Notes: generated from the letters alone by a model not told the origin. A stretch of 64,000 bases of DNA from Desulfosarcina ovata subsp. ovata (GCF_009689005.1 NZ_AP021879.1:5303724-5367723), one strand, 5' to 3'; positions 9,286-20,127 are shown, numbered from the stretch's first letter. Translations and numbers: made by a program.

Positions 9286-9978
9286 TCACGACCGGTAGAG
9301 TCGTGTGTATTGGGTTTCGTGGCCGCTGCTGGCCATGGCCATGGCCGGACTGGATGCGCCGATGGCATCGTCGTCCAAACACAGGCCTTGCTCCACGGCC
9401 GCCGCCACCGCCGGATCCATCTGCAACAGGATGCGATGGCCTTGGGTCTGCCCCAACGGGATGAGTTTGATGCCGGTCAGCACCTGGTTCTCCAGCCAGG
9501 ACCAGAGGTAACCGGTGGCCGCCGCCACCCGGTCAATCTGCCAATGGGCCGCGGCCAGGGCGAAGCCGGCCAGCTGGCAGCGTTCGACCAGACCCGATGG
9601 GAGCAGGGGAACCGCCAGACCTTCCAGCAGGCGGACCATGGCGCTGCCCCGGTTGTGCTCTTCCAGGCGCAGTTCATGGGTTTCGCGGAAGGCCAGCAGC
9701 AGATCGCACCAGCGCATCAACGCCGCCTCGTCTTGATTTTGGCAAGCCGTCCGCATGCGATCCAACAGGGGGACGTCCACGCCGGTCAGGTTATGGGCGA
9801 TCAGGTCGCGCAGCCAGCCTTCAAGATCGTCAGCATTTTTGATCCACCCACTTTCAACAGCCCACTCCAGCCCCTGGGAGTAGGCAAAGGCACCGGTGGG
9901 CAGAGACGGGCTCACCAGGTGCATCAGGCGCAGCAGACGATGATCTCCGTCAAACATGGTGATGGTGTCCGCCGCCAT
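9286..9978 (-). CDS. ureF: Urease accessory protein UreF
   Basis: This all-helical nickel-insertion chaperone bridges UreD and UreG. The protein has the signature LMHLVSPSLPTGAFAYSQGLEWAVESGWI near the N terminus and ends HETQYTRLYRS, as UreF proteins do. ATG 9978 has GGAGG about 9 nt upstream and overlaps the 3' end of ureE by 29 bp; an internal ATG at 9957 is an alternative with a poorer ribosome site. The overlap suggests translational coupling with ureE. Confidence 0.95.
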   Translation of the reverse strand: MAADTITMFDGDHRLLRLMHLVSPSLPTGAFAYSQGLEWAVESGWIKNADDLEGWLRDLIAHNLTGVDVPLLDRMRTACQNQDEAALMRWCDLLLAFRETHELRLEEHNRGSAMVRLLEGLAVPLLPSGLVERCQLAGFALAAAHWQIDRVAAATGYLWSWLENQVLTGIKLIPLGQTQGHRILLQMDPAVAAAVEQGLCLDDDAIGASSPAMAMASSGHETQYTRLYRS

Positions 9979-10390
9979 AGGCGCCGGCCTCCGGGTCGAA
10001 GGGTGCCTGATCGTGCCGCACGTCAAGGCCCAGGCCACGGATCATTTCGTCCAGTACCGGGTCGTGCAGGTAACGGATGCGATCCCTGTCGATCTCAAGG
10101 GGCGTGTGCCGGTTCCCCAGGTGGTAGCAGGCGCGGGCCATGGTCAGGGGGTCATGGCCGGTAACGGTGGAGAGCGCTTCATCGGCGGCACAGATCCGGA
10201 CCACGTCACCACGGTCCGATACGAGCCGGTCACCATCGTGCAGCACGGTGCCGCGCGGCAGGAACAGGCCAGCCTCGGCACCATTGTCCAGAACCACCCG
10301 CAGACGGCTGCGGATGCGTTTTTCCCAGGGCAGGGTCAGGGTCGTGACCGGCGATTGATGGTTTTTCAGTTTATGGGTCAGGTGGATCAT
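9950..10390 (-). CDS. ureE: Urease accessory nickel chaperone UreE
   Basis: This 146-aa metallochaperone passes Ni(II) to the UreDFG complex. The central GHDPLTMARACYHLGNRHTPLEI motif includes the conserved metal-binding His of the family, and the tail GGGHHHHV is a short histidine-rich extension that can bind extra nickel. It lies between ureC and ureF in the operon. A 70-bp gap with a perfect palindrome separates it from ureC. Confidence 0.96.
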   Translation of the reverse strand: MIHLTHKLKNHQSPVTTLTLPWEKRIRSRLRVVLDNGAEAGLFLPRGTVLHDGDRLVSDRGDVVRICAADEALSTVTGHDPLTMARACYHLGNRHTPLEIDRDRIRYLHDPVLDEMIRGLGLDVRHDQAPFDPEAGAYGGGHHHHV

Positions 10391-10426
10391 GGATGAGGTC
10401 TTTCTTCTTGTTGCTTCGTGGCAGGG

Positions 10427-10454
10427 GTAGGGGCACGGCGCGCCGTGCCCCTAC
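10427..10454. repeat. 28-bp perfect palindrome (GTAGGGGCACGGCG and its complement)
   Basis: The two 14-nt half-sites are fully complementary without a loop. It lies between ureC and ureE inside the operon. This GGGGCACGGCGCGCCGTGCCCC type is a common dispersed palindrome in Gram-negative genomes. Within a transcript it would form a strong hairpin and could stabilise the upstream ureABC message or damp accessory gene expression (inference). Confidence 0.85.
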
Positions 10455-10460
10455 GACCCA

Positions 10461-12160
<1,700 letters not shown>

Positions 12161-12164
<4 letters not shown>

Positions 12165-12478
12165 GATGCCACCTCCAGATCGCCCATGACTTTTGCATTG
12201 AATCCGTAAACCCGCCGCCGGCCGGCGTAGGCCACCAGGGTCACGGACCGTTTCTGTCCCGGCTCGAAACGCACCGCCGTGCCGGCCGGGATGTCCAGGC
12301 GGAAACCGCGGCTTTTTTCGCGGTCGAAGTCAAGGGCGGGATTGGTCTCGTAGAAGTGATAGTGGGAGCCGACCTGGATGGGCCGGTCCCCGGTGTTGAC
12401 GACGTCAATGGCGACGGTCGGCCGGTCGGCGTTGATGGTGATGTCTCCCTCCTGGGGGATGATCTCTCCGGGAATCAT
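12161..12478 (-). CDS. ureB: Urease beta subunit UreB
   Basis: This 105-aa structural subunit begins MIPGEIIPQEGDITINADRP and carries the conserved VGSHYHFYETNPALDFDRE segment and GYGFNAKV-like end (RRVYGFNAKVMGDL). It is encoded separately from UreA, the usual three-gene bacterial arrangement. It is followed directly by ureC and preceded by a 139-bp gap holding a REP-like repeat. Confidence 0.98.
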
Positions 12479-12542
12479 GTCTTTTTTCCTCTGTTCCGCC
12501 TAAGCGTTGCGGTTGCCTATCCAAGGGGTGATCCCGTATTTT

Positions 12543-12610
12543 CGCGGGCATGGCCCGCTCTTACGGGGTTTTCCATAATCGTGACGGTTGTAGAGCGGGC
12601 CATGCCCGCG
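12543..12610. repeat. REP-like inverted repeat, family C copy 2
   Basis: Arms 12543-12563 and 12591-12610 are complementary (CGCGGGCATGGCCCGCTC against its complement) with a 27-nt loop. It lies between ureA and ureB inside the urease operon. It is the same family as 6970-7047. Confidence 0.88.
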
Positions 12611-12617
12611 ATCCGAT

Positions 12618-12920
12618 TCACACGATCGGATTATGCACTGTTACCAGCTTGGTCCCGTCGGGGAAGGTGGCTTCCACCTGGACCTCGTCAATCATTTCGG
12701 CGACCCCCTCCATCACGTCGTCGCGTCCCAGCAGGGTGCGGCCGTGGGCCATCAGTTCGGCCACCGTGCGGCCGTCCCGGGCACCCTCCATGATGGCGGC
12801 ACTGATCAGGGCCACCGCCTCCGGATAGTTGAGCTTGAGGCCGCGCGCCTGGCGCCGTTCGGCCAGCAGGGCGGCGGTGAAGAGCAGCAGCTTGTCCTTC
12901 TCCCTGGGGGTCAGCTCCAT
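12618..12920 (-). CDS. ureA: Urease gamma subunit UreA
   Basis: This 100-aa structural subunit starts at ATG 12920 (MELTPREKDKLLLFTAALLAERR) with GGGAGG upstream, and ends VQVEATFPDGTKLVTVHNPIV as in other UreA proteins. A longer in-frame reading from 12983 is rejected because it has no family similarity in the extension. Its start overlaps the 3' end of the small upstream ORF by 10 bp. Confidence 0.98.
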   Translation of the reverse strand: MELTPREKDKLLLFTAALLAERRQARGLKLNYPEAVALISAAIMEGARDGRTVAELMAHGRTLLGRDDVMEGVAEMIDEVQVEATFPDGTKLVTVHNPIV

Positions 12921-13105
12921 TCTTGATCCTCCCTTGTGATGGTGATAGGAAAGATTCCCTTTGGCACGCCTCGGAAGGACCACAGGCGCATGAAAACCGC
13001 CGAGTGCAGCGATGGCTGGGTATCGTCGATGGCGAAAAAATAGACCACCGAAGGTCCGGGATCGGTTTTCAGCGACGGCTTTTTCGATCGTTGATGGCTG
13101 TTCAT
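12911..13105 (-). CDS. Small protein of unknown function inside the urease operon
   Basis: This is a 64-codon frame starting MNSHQRSKKPSLKTDPGPSV with AAGGA 8 nt before the ATG. It sits between ureD and ureA, ends 10 bp inside ureA and carries that gene's ribosome site, which suggests translational coupling. The sequence contains a hydrophobic-aromatic centre (VVYFFAIDD) and a basic N terminus. I do not recognise a family. A longer version from ATG 13135 has no ribosome site. It could be a real operon member or a leader peptide; no catalytic motif is visible. Confidence 0.5.
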   Translation of the reverse strand: MNSHQRSKKPSLKTDPGPSVVYFFAIDDTQPSLHSAVFMRLWSFRGVPKGIFPITITREDQEWS

Positions 13106-13174
13106 GTTGGGTTCCTTCTTCTTATTCGCATTCAATCAGAAGTCTGAATACAGATCGTTTTGTAATTGCTTCCA

Positions 13175-14020
13175 TCACGTCTCCCAGATCCGCGGCACAC
13201 AGGCACTCCGGCCGCAAAGCAACGGTCGCAGACATGACCAGATCCCCTGGAAGATGGCTTTGGCCCGGGCCGAGCAGTTCCCGAGACAGCGAACCACCAG
13301 GAGGTCTTCCATCAGGGTGGCCCCGGTCAGGACATCTCCCGCCTTTTCGGCAAGCTGCTCGCGCAGCGCTGCCAGCATCTTTTGACTGACACCGGTGGCC
13401 ACCATCGTGGCCGTTACCGTATGGCCGCGCAGTCCGGCCGGCCGGTTCAGGTCGGCCGCGCCGGTGATCCGCAGGCGATCCCGCAAGAGCGGCCGGTCCC
13501 GGCGGTCGATTTCAAGACTCGCCGTGAAGTGGCCGTCCATAAACGGCTGACCGCAGGCCGGCAGGCCCAGGCAGAGGACTTCCCAGGCCATGCAGACGGC
13601 ATCCGCCGCCAGGCGGATACGGGTGGTCGTGGCCGCATGGGCGCCCGGGTAGACGATCGTCTCCTGGGGCAGCCATTCCAGGCAGCCGCCGTCATCCAGC
13701 TGCAGGTGATTGACCTGCGTGGCCAGGGCCCCGCCGCTGCGGTAAAATTTGGTCGCCCCGGGGGTGGTGACCAGGACGGCGGCCTCTTTTTCGATGGCCG
13801 CCCGGATTTCCAGCCGATCGCCGCCCACCACACCGCCGGGCGGGTGCAGGATCACCGCGTGGCACACCCCCGGTTCCGGGTAGAGGGGGCGCTGCAGGCG
13901 CAGCGGCCCCTGGTGGCGGTTGGTCTGCAGCAACGTATCCGCGCCGTGCCGCACAAAACCCAGTTCCAGGCCGGCCAACCAGCCTGCGGCCGGTGGTTGG
14001 GAAACGGCCGCCGACGTCAC
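13175..14020 (-). CDS. ureD: Urease accessory protein UreD
   Basis: This 281-aa scaffold protein (UreH/UreD family) recruits UreF-UreG to apo-urease. Family stretches include LQRPLYPEPGVCHAVILHPPGGVVGGDRL, TTPGATKFYRS and DGGCLEWLPQETIVYPGA. It starts one base after the urtE stop codon (14022), so transporter and enzyme genes belong to one transcript. Confidence 0.96.
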   Translation of the reverse strand: MTSAAVSQPPAAGWLAGLELGFVRHGADTLLQTNRHQGPLRLQRPLYPEPGVCHAVILHPPGGVVGGDRLEIRAAIEKEAAVLVTTPGATKFYRSGGALATQVNHLQLDDGGCLEWLPQETIVYPGAHAATTTRIRLAADAVCMAWEVLCLGLPACGQPFMDGHFTASLEIDRRDRPLLRDRLRITGAADLNRPAGLRGHTVTATMVATGVSQKMLAALREQLAEKAGDVLTGATLMEDLLVVRCLGNCSARAKAIFQGIWSCLRPLLCGRSACVPRIWET

Positions 14021-14021
14021 G

Positions 14022-14717
14022 CTACACCGTCAGGTATTGCTGGACCATCTCTTCGTCCAGCCGTTCGATACGTTCGCTGGCCACCACCCGGCCGCGGTCG
14101 AGAATGGTGAACCGGTCGGCCACGAGGCGGGTGAAATGCAGCTTCTGCTCCACCAGCAAAACGGTCATGCCCATTTCGGCACACAGGCGGCGGATGATCT
14201 CCCCGATCTCCTGCACGATATTGGGCTGGATCCCCTCGGTGGGTTCATCGAGGATCAACAGGGTCGGCTGCAGCACCAGGGCCCGGCCGATGGCCAGTTG
14301 CTGCTGCTGGCCGCCGGAAAGGTCGCCGCCCAGGCGGCCGCGCATCTCGTCCAGCACCGGGAACAGTTCGAAAATCAGGTCCGGGATGCGTTTCAACTTC
14401 TCCCTGCCGGTGGACAGGCCGATGCAAAGATTCTCTTCCACGGTGAGCAGGGGAAAGATCTGGCGGCCCTGGGGCACGTAGCCCACACCCAGACGCGCAC
14501 GCCGGTCGGCGGGCAGGTGGGTGATGTCCGTATCCTCAAGCCGGATGCAACCCGAGCGGACCGGCAAAAGCCCCATGACGCAGCCCAGCAGGGTGGTCTT
14601 GCCGACCCCGTTGCGGCCCATCAGGCAGGTGCACTCTCCCTGGGGAACGTCAATGTCCACATCCCAGAGGGTGTGGCTTTCGCCGTAATACTGGTTCAGT
14701 TTCTCTACGCGGAGCAT
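14022..14717 (-). CDS. urtE: Urea ABC transporter ATPase UrtE
   Basis: This 231-aa LivF-type ATPase starts at ATG 14717 (MLRVEKLNQYYGESHTLWDV), overlapping urtD by 13 bp. Walker A is GRNGVGKTT, the ABC signature LSGGQQQQLAIGRAL, and Walker B LLILDEP followed by TEGIQPNIV, which is characteristic of the UrtE branch. Together with UrtD it powers urea import through UrtBC. Confidence 0.96.
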   Translation of the reverse strand: MLRVEKLNQYYGESHTLWDVDIDVPQGECTCLMGRNGVGKTTLLGCVMGLLPVRSGCIRLEDTDITHLPADRRARLGVGYVPQGRQIFPLLTVEENLCIGLSTGREKLKRIPDLIFELFPVLDEMRGRLGGDLSGGQQQQLAIGRALVLQPTLLILDEPTEGIQPNIVQEIGEIIRRLCAEMGMTVLLVEQKLHFTRLVADRFTILDRGRVVASERIERLDEEMVQQYLTV

Positions 14718-15550
14718 TGCGCCTCTCCCAGATAGACTTCGATGACGGCCGGGTTGTTCTGAACCTCGTCCATACGGCCCTCGGCCAGGACGCTGCCCTG
14801 GTGCAGGACGGTGACCTTGCGGGCGATGGAACGTACGAAATCCATGTCGTGCTCCACCACTACCACGCTGTGGGTGCCTGCCAGGGAGACCAGCAGTTCG
14901 GCGGTGCGTTCGGTCTCCTGCTGGGTCATGCCGGCCACCGGTTCGTCCACCAGAAGCAGTTTGGGGCGTTGCATGAGCAGCATGCCGATCTCCAGCCACT
15001 GCTTCTGACCATGGGAAAGCGAACCGGCCCGGGCACGGATCTTCTCCTTGAGGCCGATGGTGGTGAGCACCGCCTCGATCCTGTCCTGCTGGGCCGTGTT
15101 CAGCCGCGCCGTCAGGGTGGGCCAGACCTGTTTGTTGCCCACCATGGCCAGTTCCAGGTTGTCATGCACCGTGTGACTTTCGAAAACGGTGGGCTTCTGG
15201 AACTTGCGGCCGATGCCGGCCCGGGCAATTTCCGGCTCGTTCATTTTGAGCAGGTTGATCTGCTGGCCGAACCAGGCCGACCCGCTGTCGGGCCGGGTCT
15301 TGCCGGTGATGATGTCCATAATGGTGGTTTTGCCGGCCCCGTTGGGGCCGATGATGCAGCGCAGTTCGCCGTCTCCGATATAAAGATTCAGGTCGTTCAC
15401 GGCCTTGAACCCGCCGAAGCTGACCGTGATGCCTTCCAGGTAGAGGATGATGCCGTGGGTGAGGTCCAGGTCGGGCGGCGTATCCGGGATAAGGAAATCG
15501 AACACCTGGTCGCGGGGCCAGAATTCGCGGAATTTCTCGATGGCGGTCAT
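14705..15550 (-). CDS. urtD: Urea ABC transporter ATPase UrtD
   Basis: This 281-aa LivG-type ATPase has Walker A GPNGAGKTT, a degenerate signature LSHGQKQWLEIGMLL and Walker B LLLVDEPVAGM, all as seen in UrtD proteins. An N-terminal extension of about 35 residues precedes the ATPase domain. It overlaps urtC by 4 bp. Confidence 0.96.
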   Translation of the reverse strand: MTAIEKFREFWPRDQVFDFLIPDTPPDLDLTHGIILYLEGITVSFGGFKAVNDLNLYIGDGELRCIIGPNGAGKTTIMDIITGKTRPDSGSAWFGQQINLLKMNEPEIARAGIGRKFQKPTVFESHTVHDNLELAMVGNKQVWPTLTARLNTAQQDRIEAVLTTIGLKEKIRARAGSLSHGQKQWLEIGMLLMQRPKLLLVDEPVAGMTQQETERTAELLVSLAGTHSVVVVEHDMDFVRSIARKVTVLHQGSVLAEGRMDEVQNNPAVIEVYLGEAQCSA

Positions 15551-16659
15551 GAGGGCACCCGCTTTCCGAAAAACCGGGTCTGTTTCAGCAGACCGGCCAC
15601 GCCGTCGGGCAGAAAGATGGTCACCAGTACGAAAAGCGCCCCCAGACCGAAGAGCCAGGCGTCCGGAAAGGCCGCCGTGAGCACGCTTTTGGCGTAATTG
15701 ATCATCAACGCGCCGATGACGGCGCCGTACAGGGTGGCGCGGCCGCCGACGGCAACCCAGATGACGATTTCAATAGATGCCAGGGGGGCGAACTCCGTGG
15801 GGTTGATGATGCCCACCTGGGGCACGTACAGGGCCCCGGCGATCCCGGCCAGAATCGCGGAGAAGGTGAAAATCCACAGCTTGGCGTCTTCCACGCGGTA
15901 GCCGATGAAGCGGGCGCGATCCTCCTGGTCGCGGATGGCCGTGCAGAGGCGGCCCAGCCGCGAGCCGGTAATGTAACGGCAGGCGAGGTAACCGGCGGCC
16001 AGGGCCAGGGCCGAGGCCACGAAAAGACCGGCGCGGGTGAAGTCGGACTGCAGCGAAAAGCCGAGGATATCCTTGAAGTCGGTCAGCCCGTTGTTGCCGC
16101 CGAAGCCCATCTCGTTGCGGAAAAAAGCCAGCATCAGGGCGTAGGTCAGGGCCTGGGTCATGATCGAGAGATAAACCCCGGTCACCCGCGATCGGAAGGC
16201 CAGCCAACCGAAGATGCAGGCCAGCGCCCCCGGTACGAGGATCACCATGAGCAGGGCGAATCCGAACCAGTTGAACCCGTGCCAGAACCAGGGCAGGGCT
16301 TTCCAGTTGAGAAAAACCATGAAGTCGGGCAGGATTGGATGGCCGTACACCCCGCGGGTGCCGATCTGGCGCATCAGGTACATGCCCATGGCGTATCCCC
16401 CCAGGGCGAAAAAGGCGCCGTGGCCCAGGCTGAGGATGCCCAGATAGCCCCAGGCCATGTCCACGGCGATGGCAAGCAACGCATAGCACAGGTACTTGCC
16501 CAAGAGGGTCATGGTGTAGGTGGAAACGTGCAGGGGGCTGGCTTCACCGGTGGACAGGTTGAGCAGCGGCACCAGCACGCCGGCCAGCAGGAGCACGGCG
16601 ATCAGCACGGTGCCGGCGCGGTCGTTTTGCAGTATCTTGGGGAAAGCGGTCATATGCAT
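15547..16659 (-). CDS. urtC: Urea ABC transporter permease UrtC
   Basis: This LivM-type inner-membrane permease of ~370 aa has about ten hydrophobic segments, with the typical DMAWGYLGILSLGHGAFFALGGYAMGMYLMRQIG region. The start is ATG 16659, or ATG 16653 two codons later; both lie just after the urtB stop codon at 16661. It pairs with UrtB to form the membrane channel. Confidence 0.95.
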   Translation of the reverse strand: MHMTAFPKILQNDRAGTVLIAVLLLAGVLVPLLNLSTGEASPLHVSTYTMTLLGKYLCYALLAIAVDMAWGYLGILSLGHGAFFALGGYAMGMYLMRQIGTRGVYGHPILPDFMVFLNWKALPWFWHGFNWFGFALLMVILVPGALACIFGWLAFRSRVTGVYLSIMTQALTYALMLAFFRNEMGFGGNNGLTDFKDILGFSLQSDFTRAGLFVASALALAAGYLACRYITGSRLGRLCTAIRDQEDRARFIGYRVEDAKLWIFTFSAILAGIAGALYVPQVGIINPTEFAPLASIEIVIWVAVGGRATLYGAVIGALMINYAKSVLTAAFPDAWLFGLGALFVLVTIFLPDGVAGLLKQTRFFGKRVPS

Positions 16660-16660
16660 G

Positions 16661-18310
16661 TCATCCGGCAGCCCGGCCCTTTTGCGGGAAAAGTCCCTGG
16701 GGCCGTTTCTGAATAAAGAGAATGATGAAGACGAGAATCAGGATTTTGGCCAGCACGGCACCGGTCCAGGGCTCCAGGAACTTGTTGGTCACCCCCAGGG
16801 TCAGACCGCCCAGCAGTGTGCCCCACAGGTTGCCGACCCCGCCGAAGACCACCACCATGAACGAGTCGACAATATAGGCCTGGCCCAGGTTGGGGCCCAC
16901 GTTGGTCAGCTGGGAGAGGGCCACCCCGGCGATGCCGGCAATGCCCGAGCCCAGGCCGAAGGTCAATGCATCCACGCGTGCCGCCGGCACCCCCATGGCG
17001 CGGGCCATGGCCCGGTTCTGGGAGACGGCGCGCACCTGCAGGCCGATGGCACTCTTTTTCAGAAGCAGGGAGAGGCCGGCGAAGACCAGCAGGGCGAAAA
17101 CGAAAATGACCACCCGGTTGGTGGTCAGGGCCAGCACCGGGTTGAACTGAATGGCCCCGCTCATCCACGCCGGTGTGGCCACGCTGCGGTTGAGCGGTGA
17201 GAAGATCGAACGCACGGCCTGCTGCAGGATCAGGCTGAGGCCGAAGGTGGCCAGCAGGGTCTCCAGGGGGCGGCCGTAGAGAAAACGGATGATTGTGCGT
17301 TCGATGACGATGCCGGCCACCCCGGCGACCACGAAGGCGGCCGGCACCGACAGCAGCAGGGCCGTGCCGATGGAACCGGGCATCATCTGCTGCAGCACAT
17401 AGGTGGTGTAGGCGCCCAGCATGATCAGCTCGCCGTGGGCCATGTTGATGACCCCGATGACGCCGAAGGTGATGGCCAGGCCGATGGCGGCCAGTACCAG
17501 CACGGAGCCCAGGCTCAGGCCGAAGAAGAAGGTCTCGAAAAATCCGTAAAAGGCGATGCGGCCTTCAATGCGTTTGAGCATCATGGCCGCCCGGGCACGC
17601 ACCGCTGTATCGGCGTCACCGGCCACCAGGCGGCTCAAGGCGTTGCGCACGGCCGGATGCAGGTTGCCGTCCAGCTGTTCCAGGGCGGACAGTTTCGCGG
17701 CATCACCGGCATCGTCTTTCGCCTGCAGCACGGTCAGGGCCAGAGCGCTTTTCAGACCGTTGCGCACATCCGGGTCGGATTCGGTTTCCAGCAGGCCCTT
17801 GATGAAGCCGTCGGCGTCGGGGGGAAACGTGCCCAGCATCTTGTTGATCGCCTTGAGGCGTACCGCGGCGTCCGGATGGGTCAGCCGGATACGGGCCAGG
17901 GCGTTTTTCAATGCCGAGCGCAGGTTGTTGTTGATGCCGATTTTTTTCAGCTTACGCTTTTTCACCGGTTCCAGACGCTCATTGTCCAGGGCGTTGCGGA
18001 TGGCGTAGTCGCCGTTGCCGTTTTCCTGGGCGACCACCAGATGACGGTGAATTTTGCTATAGTAGAGGTCGCCGGCCAGGAGCGCGGCCAGAATCGGTTC
18101 GGCGCGTTCGTCGCCACAACGCGCCAGGTGATCGACGGCCCGTGCTTTTTCGCTAAAATCGCCCTTGACGAGCAGGTTGATGGCTTCGTCGAAGGCAGCC
18201 GTGTCCACGGTACCGGCCCACACGCCATCAGTGGCGGCATTACCGACCAGGGCGGCCAGCAGGGCGGCACAGAAAATCCATTTTCGCAGCAATCCAGACG
18301 TTAGGCGCAT
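16661..18310 (-). CDS. urtB: Urea ABC transporter permease UrtB with long N-terminal periplasmic region
   Basis: This 549-aa protein begins with a signal-like segment (FCAALLAALVGNAATDGVWAG), followed by a ~220-residue helical region with HEAT-like repeats (for example DPDVRNGLKSALAL, HPAVRNALSRLVAG), then a LivH-type permease (ITFGVIGVINMAHGELIMLGAYTTYV). The extra N-terminal domain is known for UrtB and distinguishes it from LivH. A 170-bp gap with a hairpin separates it from urtA, a common arrangement that lets the binding protein be made in excess. Confidence 0.95.
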   Translation of the reverse strand: MRLTSGLLRKWIFCAALLAALVGNAATDGVWAGTVDTAAFDEAINLLVKGDFSEKARAVDHLARCGDERAEPILAALLAGDLYYSKIHRHLVVAQENGNGDYAIRNALDNERLEPVKKRKLKKIGINNNLRSALKNALARIRLTHPDAAVRLKAINKMLGTFPPDADGFIKGLLETESDPDVRNGLKSALALTVLQAKDDAGDAAKLSALEQLDGNLHPAVRNALSRLVAGDADTAVRARAAMMLKRIEGRIAFYGFFETFFFGLSLGSVLVLAAIGLAITFGVIGVINMAHGELIMLGAYTTYVLQQMMPGSIGTALLLSVPAAFVVAGVAGIVIERTIIRFLYGRPLETLLATFGLSLILQQAVRSIFSPLNRSVATPAWMSGAIQFNPVLALTTNRVVIFVFALLVFAGLSLLLKKSAIGLQVRAVSQNRAMARAMGVPAARVDALTFGLGSGIAGIAGVALSQLTNVGPNLGQAYIVDSFMVVVFGGVGNLWGTLLGGLTLGVTNKFLEPWTGAVLAKILILVFIILFIQKRPQGLFPQKGRAAG

Positions 18311-18349
18311 GGCACGATTTCTTTGATGCGGTTACCCCGGTTGGCGGGC

Positions 18350-18384
18350 CGGGCAACCGGCCGATGGTAGAGACCGGTTGCCCG
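18350..18384 (-). terminator. Intercistronic hairpin between urtA and urtB
   Basis: CGGGCAACCGG (18350-18360) and CCGGTTGCCCG (18374-18384) form a perfect 11-bp stem with a 13-nt loop. There is no U-tract on either strand, so it is more likely an mRNA-stabilising or attenuating hairpin than a full terminator. Confidence 0.6.
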
Positions 18385-18480
18385 ACGGCGCCGTTTACCC
18401 CTGCCGACAGGGTGGGAGGAAGCCATGGTTGACGGGTTCCCCGGACGCCTGCCATCGGCGTCTGAGAGAACCCTCTCGGG

Positions 18481-19767
18481 TTACTGCTGCCCGGAGCACT
18501 TGCCGGTCTTGACGTTGTAGTTGCCGCAGGCCAGCGGGGCGCGCCAGTCGGAGATGAGGTCCTTGGACCCTTGCAGGTAATCGGACCAGGCGTCACCCAC
18601 CACCAGGCCCTTGGTCCGCCAGACGATTTCGAACTGACCGTCATCCTGGATCTCACCGATCAGCACCGGTTTGGTGATATGATGGTTGGGCATCATGGCG
18701 GAATAGCCGCCGGAGAGGTTGGGCACGGTGATTCCGATGATGGCTTCCTGAACGGCCGTCGGATCGGTGGTGCCGGCTTTCTCGACCGCCTTGACCCACA
18801 TGTTGAAGCCGATGAAATGAGCTTCCATGGGATCGTTGGTCACCCGCTTGTCATTTTTGATGAAGGCCAGCCAGTTGTCGATGAAGGTATCGTTGATTTC
18901 CGTATCCACACTCATGAAGTAGTTCCAGGCGGCCAGGTGGCCCACCAGCGGTTTGGTATCGATACCGGAAAGTTCTTCTTCACCCACGGAAAAGGCCACC
19001 ACCGGGATCGATTCGGCGGTGACGCCCTGGTTGCCCAGCTCCTTGTAAAAGGGCACATTGGCGTCGCCGTTGATGGTGGAGACCACGGCGGTCTTTTTGC
19101 CGGCCGTGCCGAACTTTTTGATCTCGGAAACGATGGACTGCCAGTCGGAATGGCCGAAGGGCGTGTAGTTGATCATGATATCCGCCGCGGCCACGCCCTT
19201 GGATTTGAGATAGGCTTCGAGGATTTTGTTGGTCGTGCGCGGATAGACATAATCGGTACCGGCCAGGACCCAGCGTTTGACGCCCACGTTGTTCATCAGG
19301 TAGTCGACCGCCGGGATGGCCTGCTGGTTGGGTGCCGCACCGGTATAAAATACATTTTTGGAAGATTCCTCGCCCTCATACTGAACCGGGTAGAACAGCA
19401 GGCTGTTCAATTCCTCGAAAACCGGCAGGACCGACTTGCGGGAAACCGAGGTCCAGCAGCCGAAGACGGCGGCCACTTTTTCCTTTTCGATCAGCTCGCG
19501 GGCTTTCTCGGCGAACAGCGGCCAGTTGGACGCCGGGTCGACCACCACCGGTTCAAGGGTTTTGCCAAGCAGGCCTCCCTTTTTGTTTTGCTCGTCAATG
19601 AGCATCAGCATGGTGTCCTTGAGGGTGGTCTCACTAATGGCCATGGTCCCGGAAAGGGAGTGCAGAACGCCAACCTTGATGGTCTCTTTGGCGAACCCGG
19701 TCCCGGCCAAGAGACAACCGACCAAACCGACGATCAATCCGAGGCATGCGCGATAACCGAATTTCAT
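18481..19767 (-). CDS. urtA: Urea ABC transporter substrate-binding protein UrtA
   Basis: This 428-aa periplasmic protein has a signal peptide (LIVGLVGCLLAGTGFA) followed by ETIKVGVLHSLSGTMAISE. The segments AAVFGCWTSVSRKSVLPVFEELNSLLFYPVQYEGEESS and AWNYFMS are typical of UrtA/FmdD rather than of LivJ. ATG 19767 has AAAGGAG 7 nt upstream. It is the first gene of the urt-ure operon and follows a sigma-54-like promoter by about 100 bp. Confidence 0.97.
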   Translation of the reverse strand: MKFGYRACLGLIVGLVGCLLAGTGFAKETIKVGVLHSLSGTMAISETTLKDTMLMLIDEQNKKGGLLGKTLEPVVVDPASNWPLFAEKARELIEKEKVAAVFGCWTSVSRKSVLPVFEELNSLLFYPVQYEGEESSKNVFYTGAAPNQQAIPAVDYLMNNVGVKRWVLAGTDYVYPRTTNKILEAYLKSKGVAAADIMINYTPFGHSDWQSIVSEIKKFGTAGKKTAVVSTINGDANVPFYKELGNQGVTAESIPVVAFSVGEEELSGIDTKPLVGHLAAWNYFMSVDTEINDTFIDNWLAFIKNDKRVTNDPMEAHFIGFNMWVKAVEKAGTTDPTAVQEAIIGITVPNLSGGYSAMMPNHHITKPVLIGEIQDDGQFEIVWRTKGLVVGDAWSDYLQGSKDLISDWRAPLACGNYNVKTGKCSGQQ

Positions 19768-19865
19768 TTTTAGCTCCTTTCAGCCCTGCATTTGAGTACA
19801 TTGAGTGTGCAACCGACAGTGTTCAGTATTACGATGGTAATACGCGTAACCGATCACCATGAATG

Positions 19866-19880
19866 GCATGTAGTGTGCCA
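19866..19880 (-). promoter_or_regulatory. Sigma-54 (-24/-12) promoter candidate for the urt-ure operon
   Basis: Reading the minus strand, TGGCAC-ACTAC-ATGC matches the sigma-54 consensus TGGCAC-N5-TTGC at every position except one T, with GG and GC at the required spacing. The -12 end is about 98 bp before urtA. The element lies in the 360-bp gap 19768-20127, which otherwise shows no gene. Nitrogen-limitation control of urea uptake through NtrC is common; I could not see a clear NtrC site upstream. Confidence 0.65.
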
Positions 19881-20127
19881 CTTGGAATGGAAGGACCTTG
19901 GGATGGGAATTAACTATTTTGAATGATTATGGAAAAATAATTTCCAGCAGCGGATAAGGCCGGTTTTCAGGAAAATCCGGAATCCGGTTATGGGGGTGGC
20001 GCATACAAAATGGTATTTATTTAAATAAAAAAATACAATAATGTTATTTGAGCCGATTGCCCGGGCCGGTCCCCGCATGGTCGCCAAACGGCTCCCGCGG
20101 ATCCATTCCTTTCCCCTTCAGGGGGCG

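Noticed and set aside
19881..20127. NtrC-binding site upstream of the urtA sigma-54 promoter.
   Set aside because: No GCAC-type dyad of the right spacing was found; only the -24/-12 element is supported.
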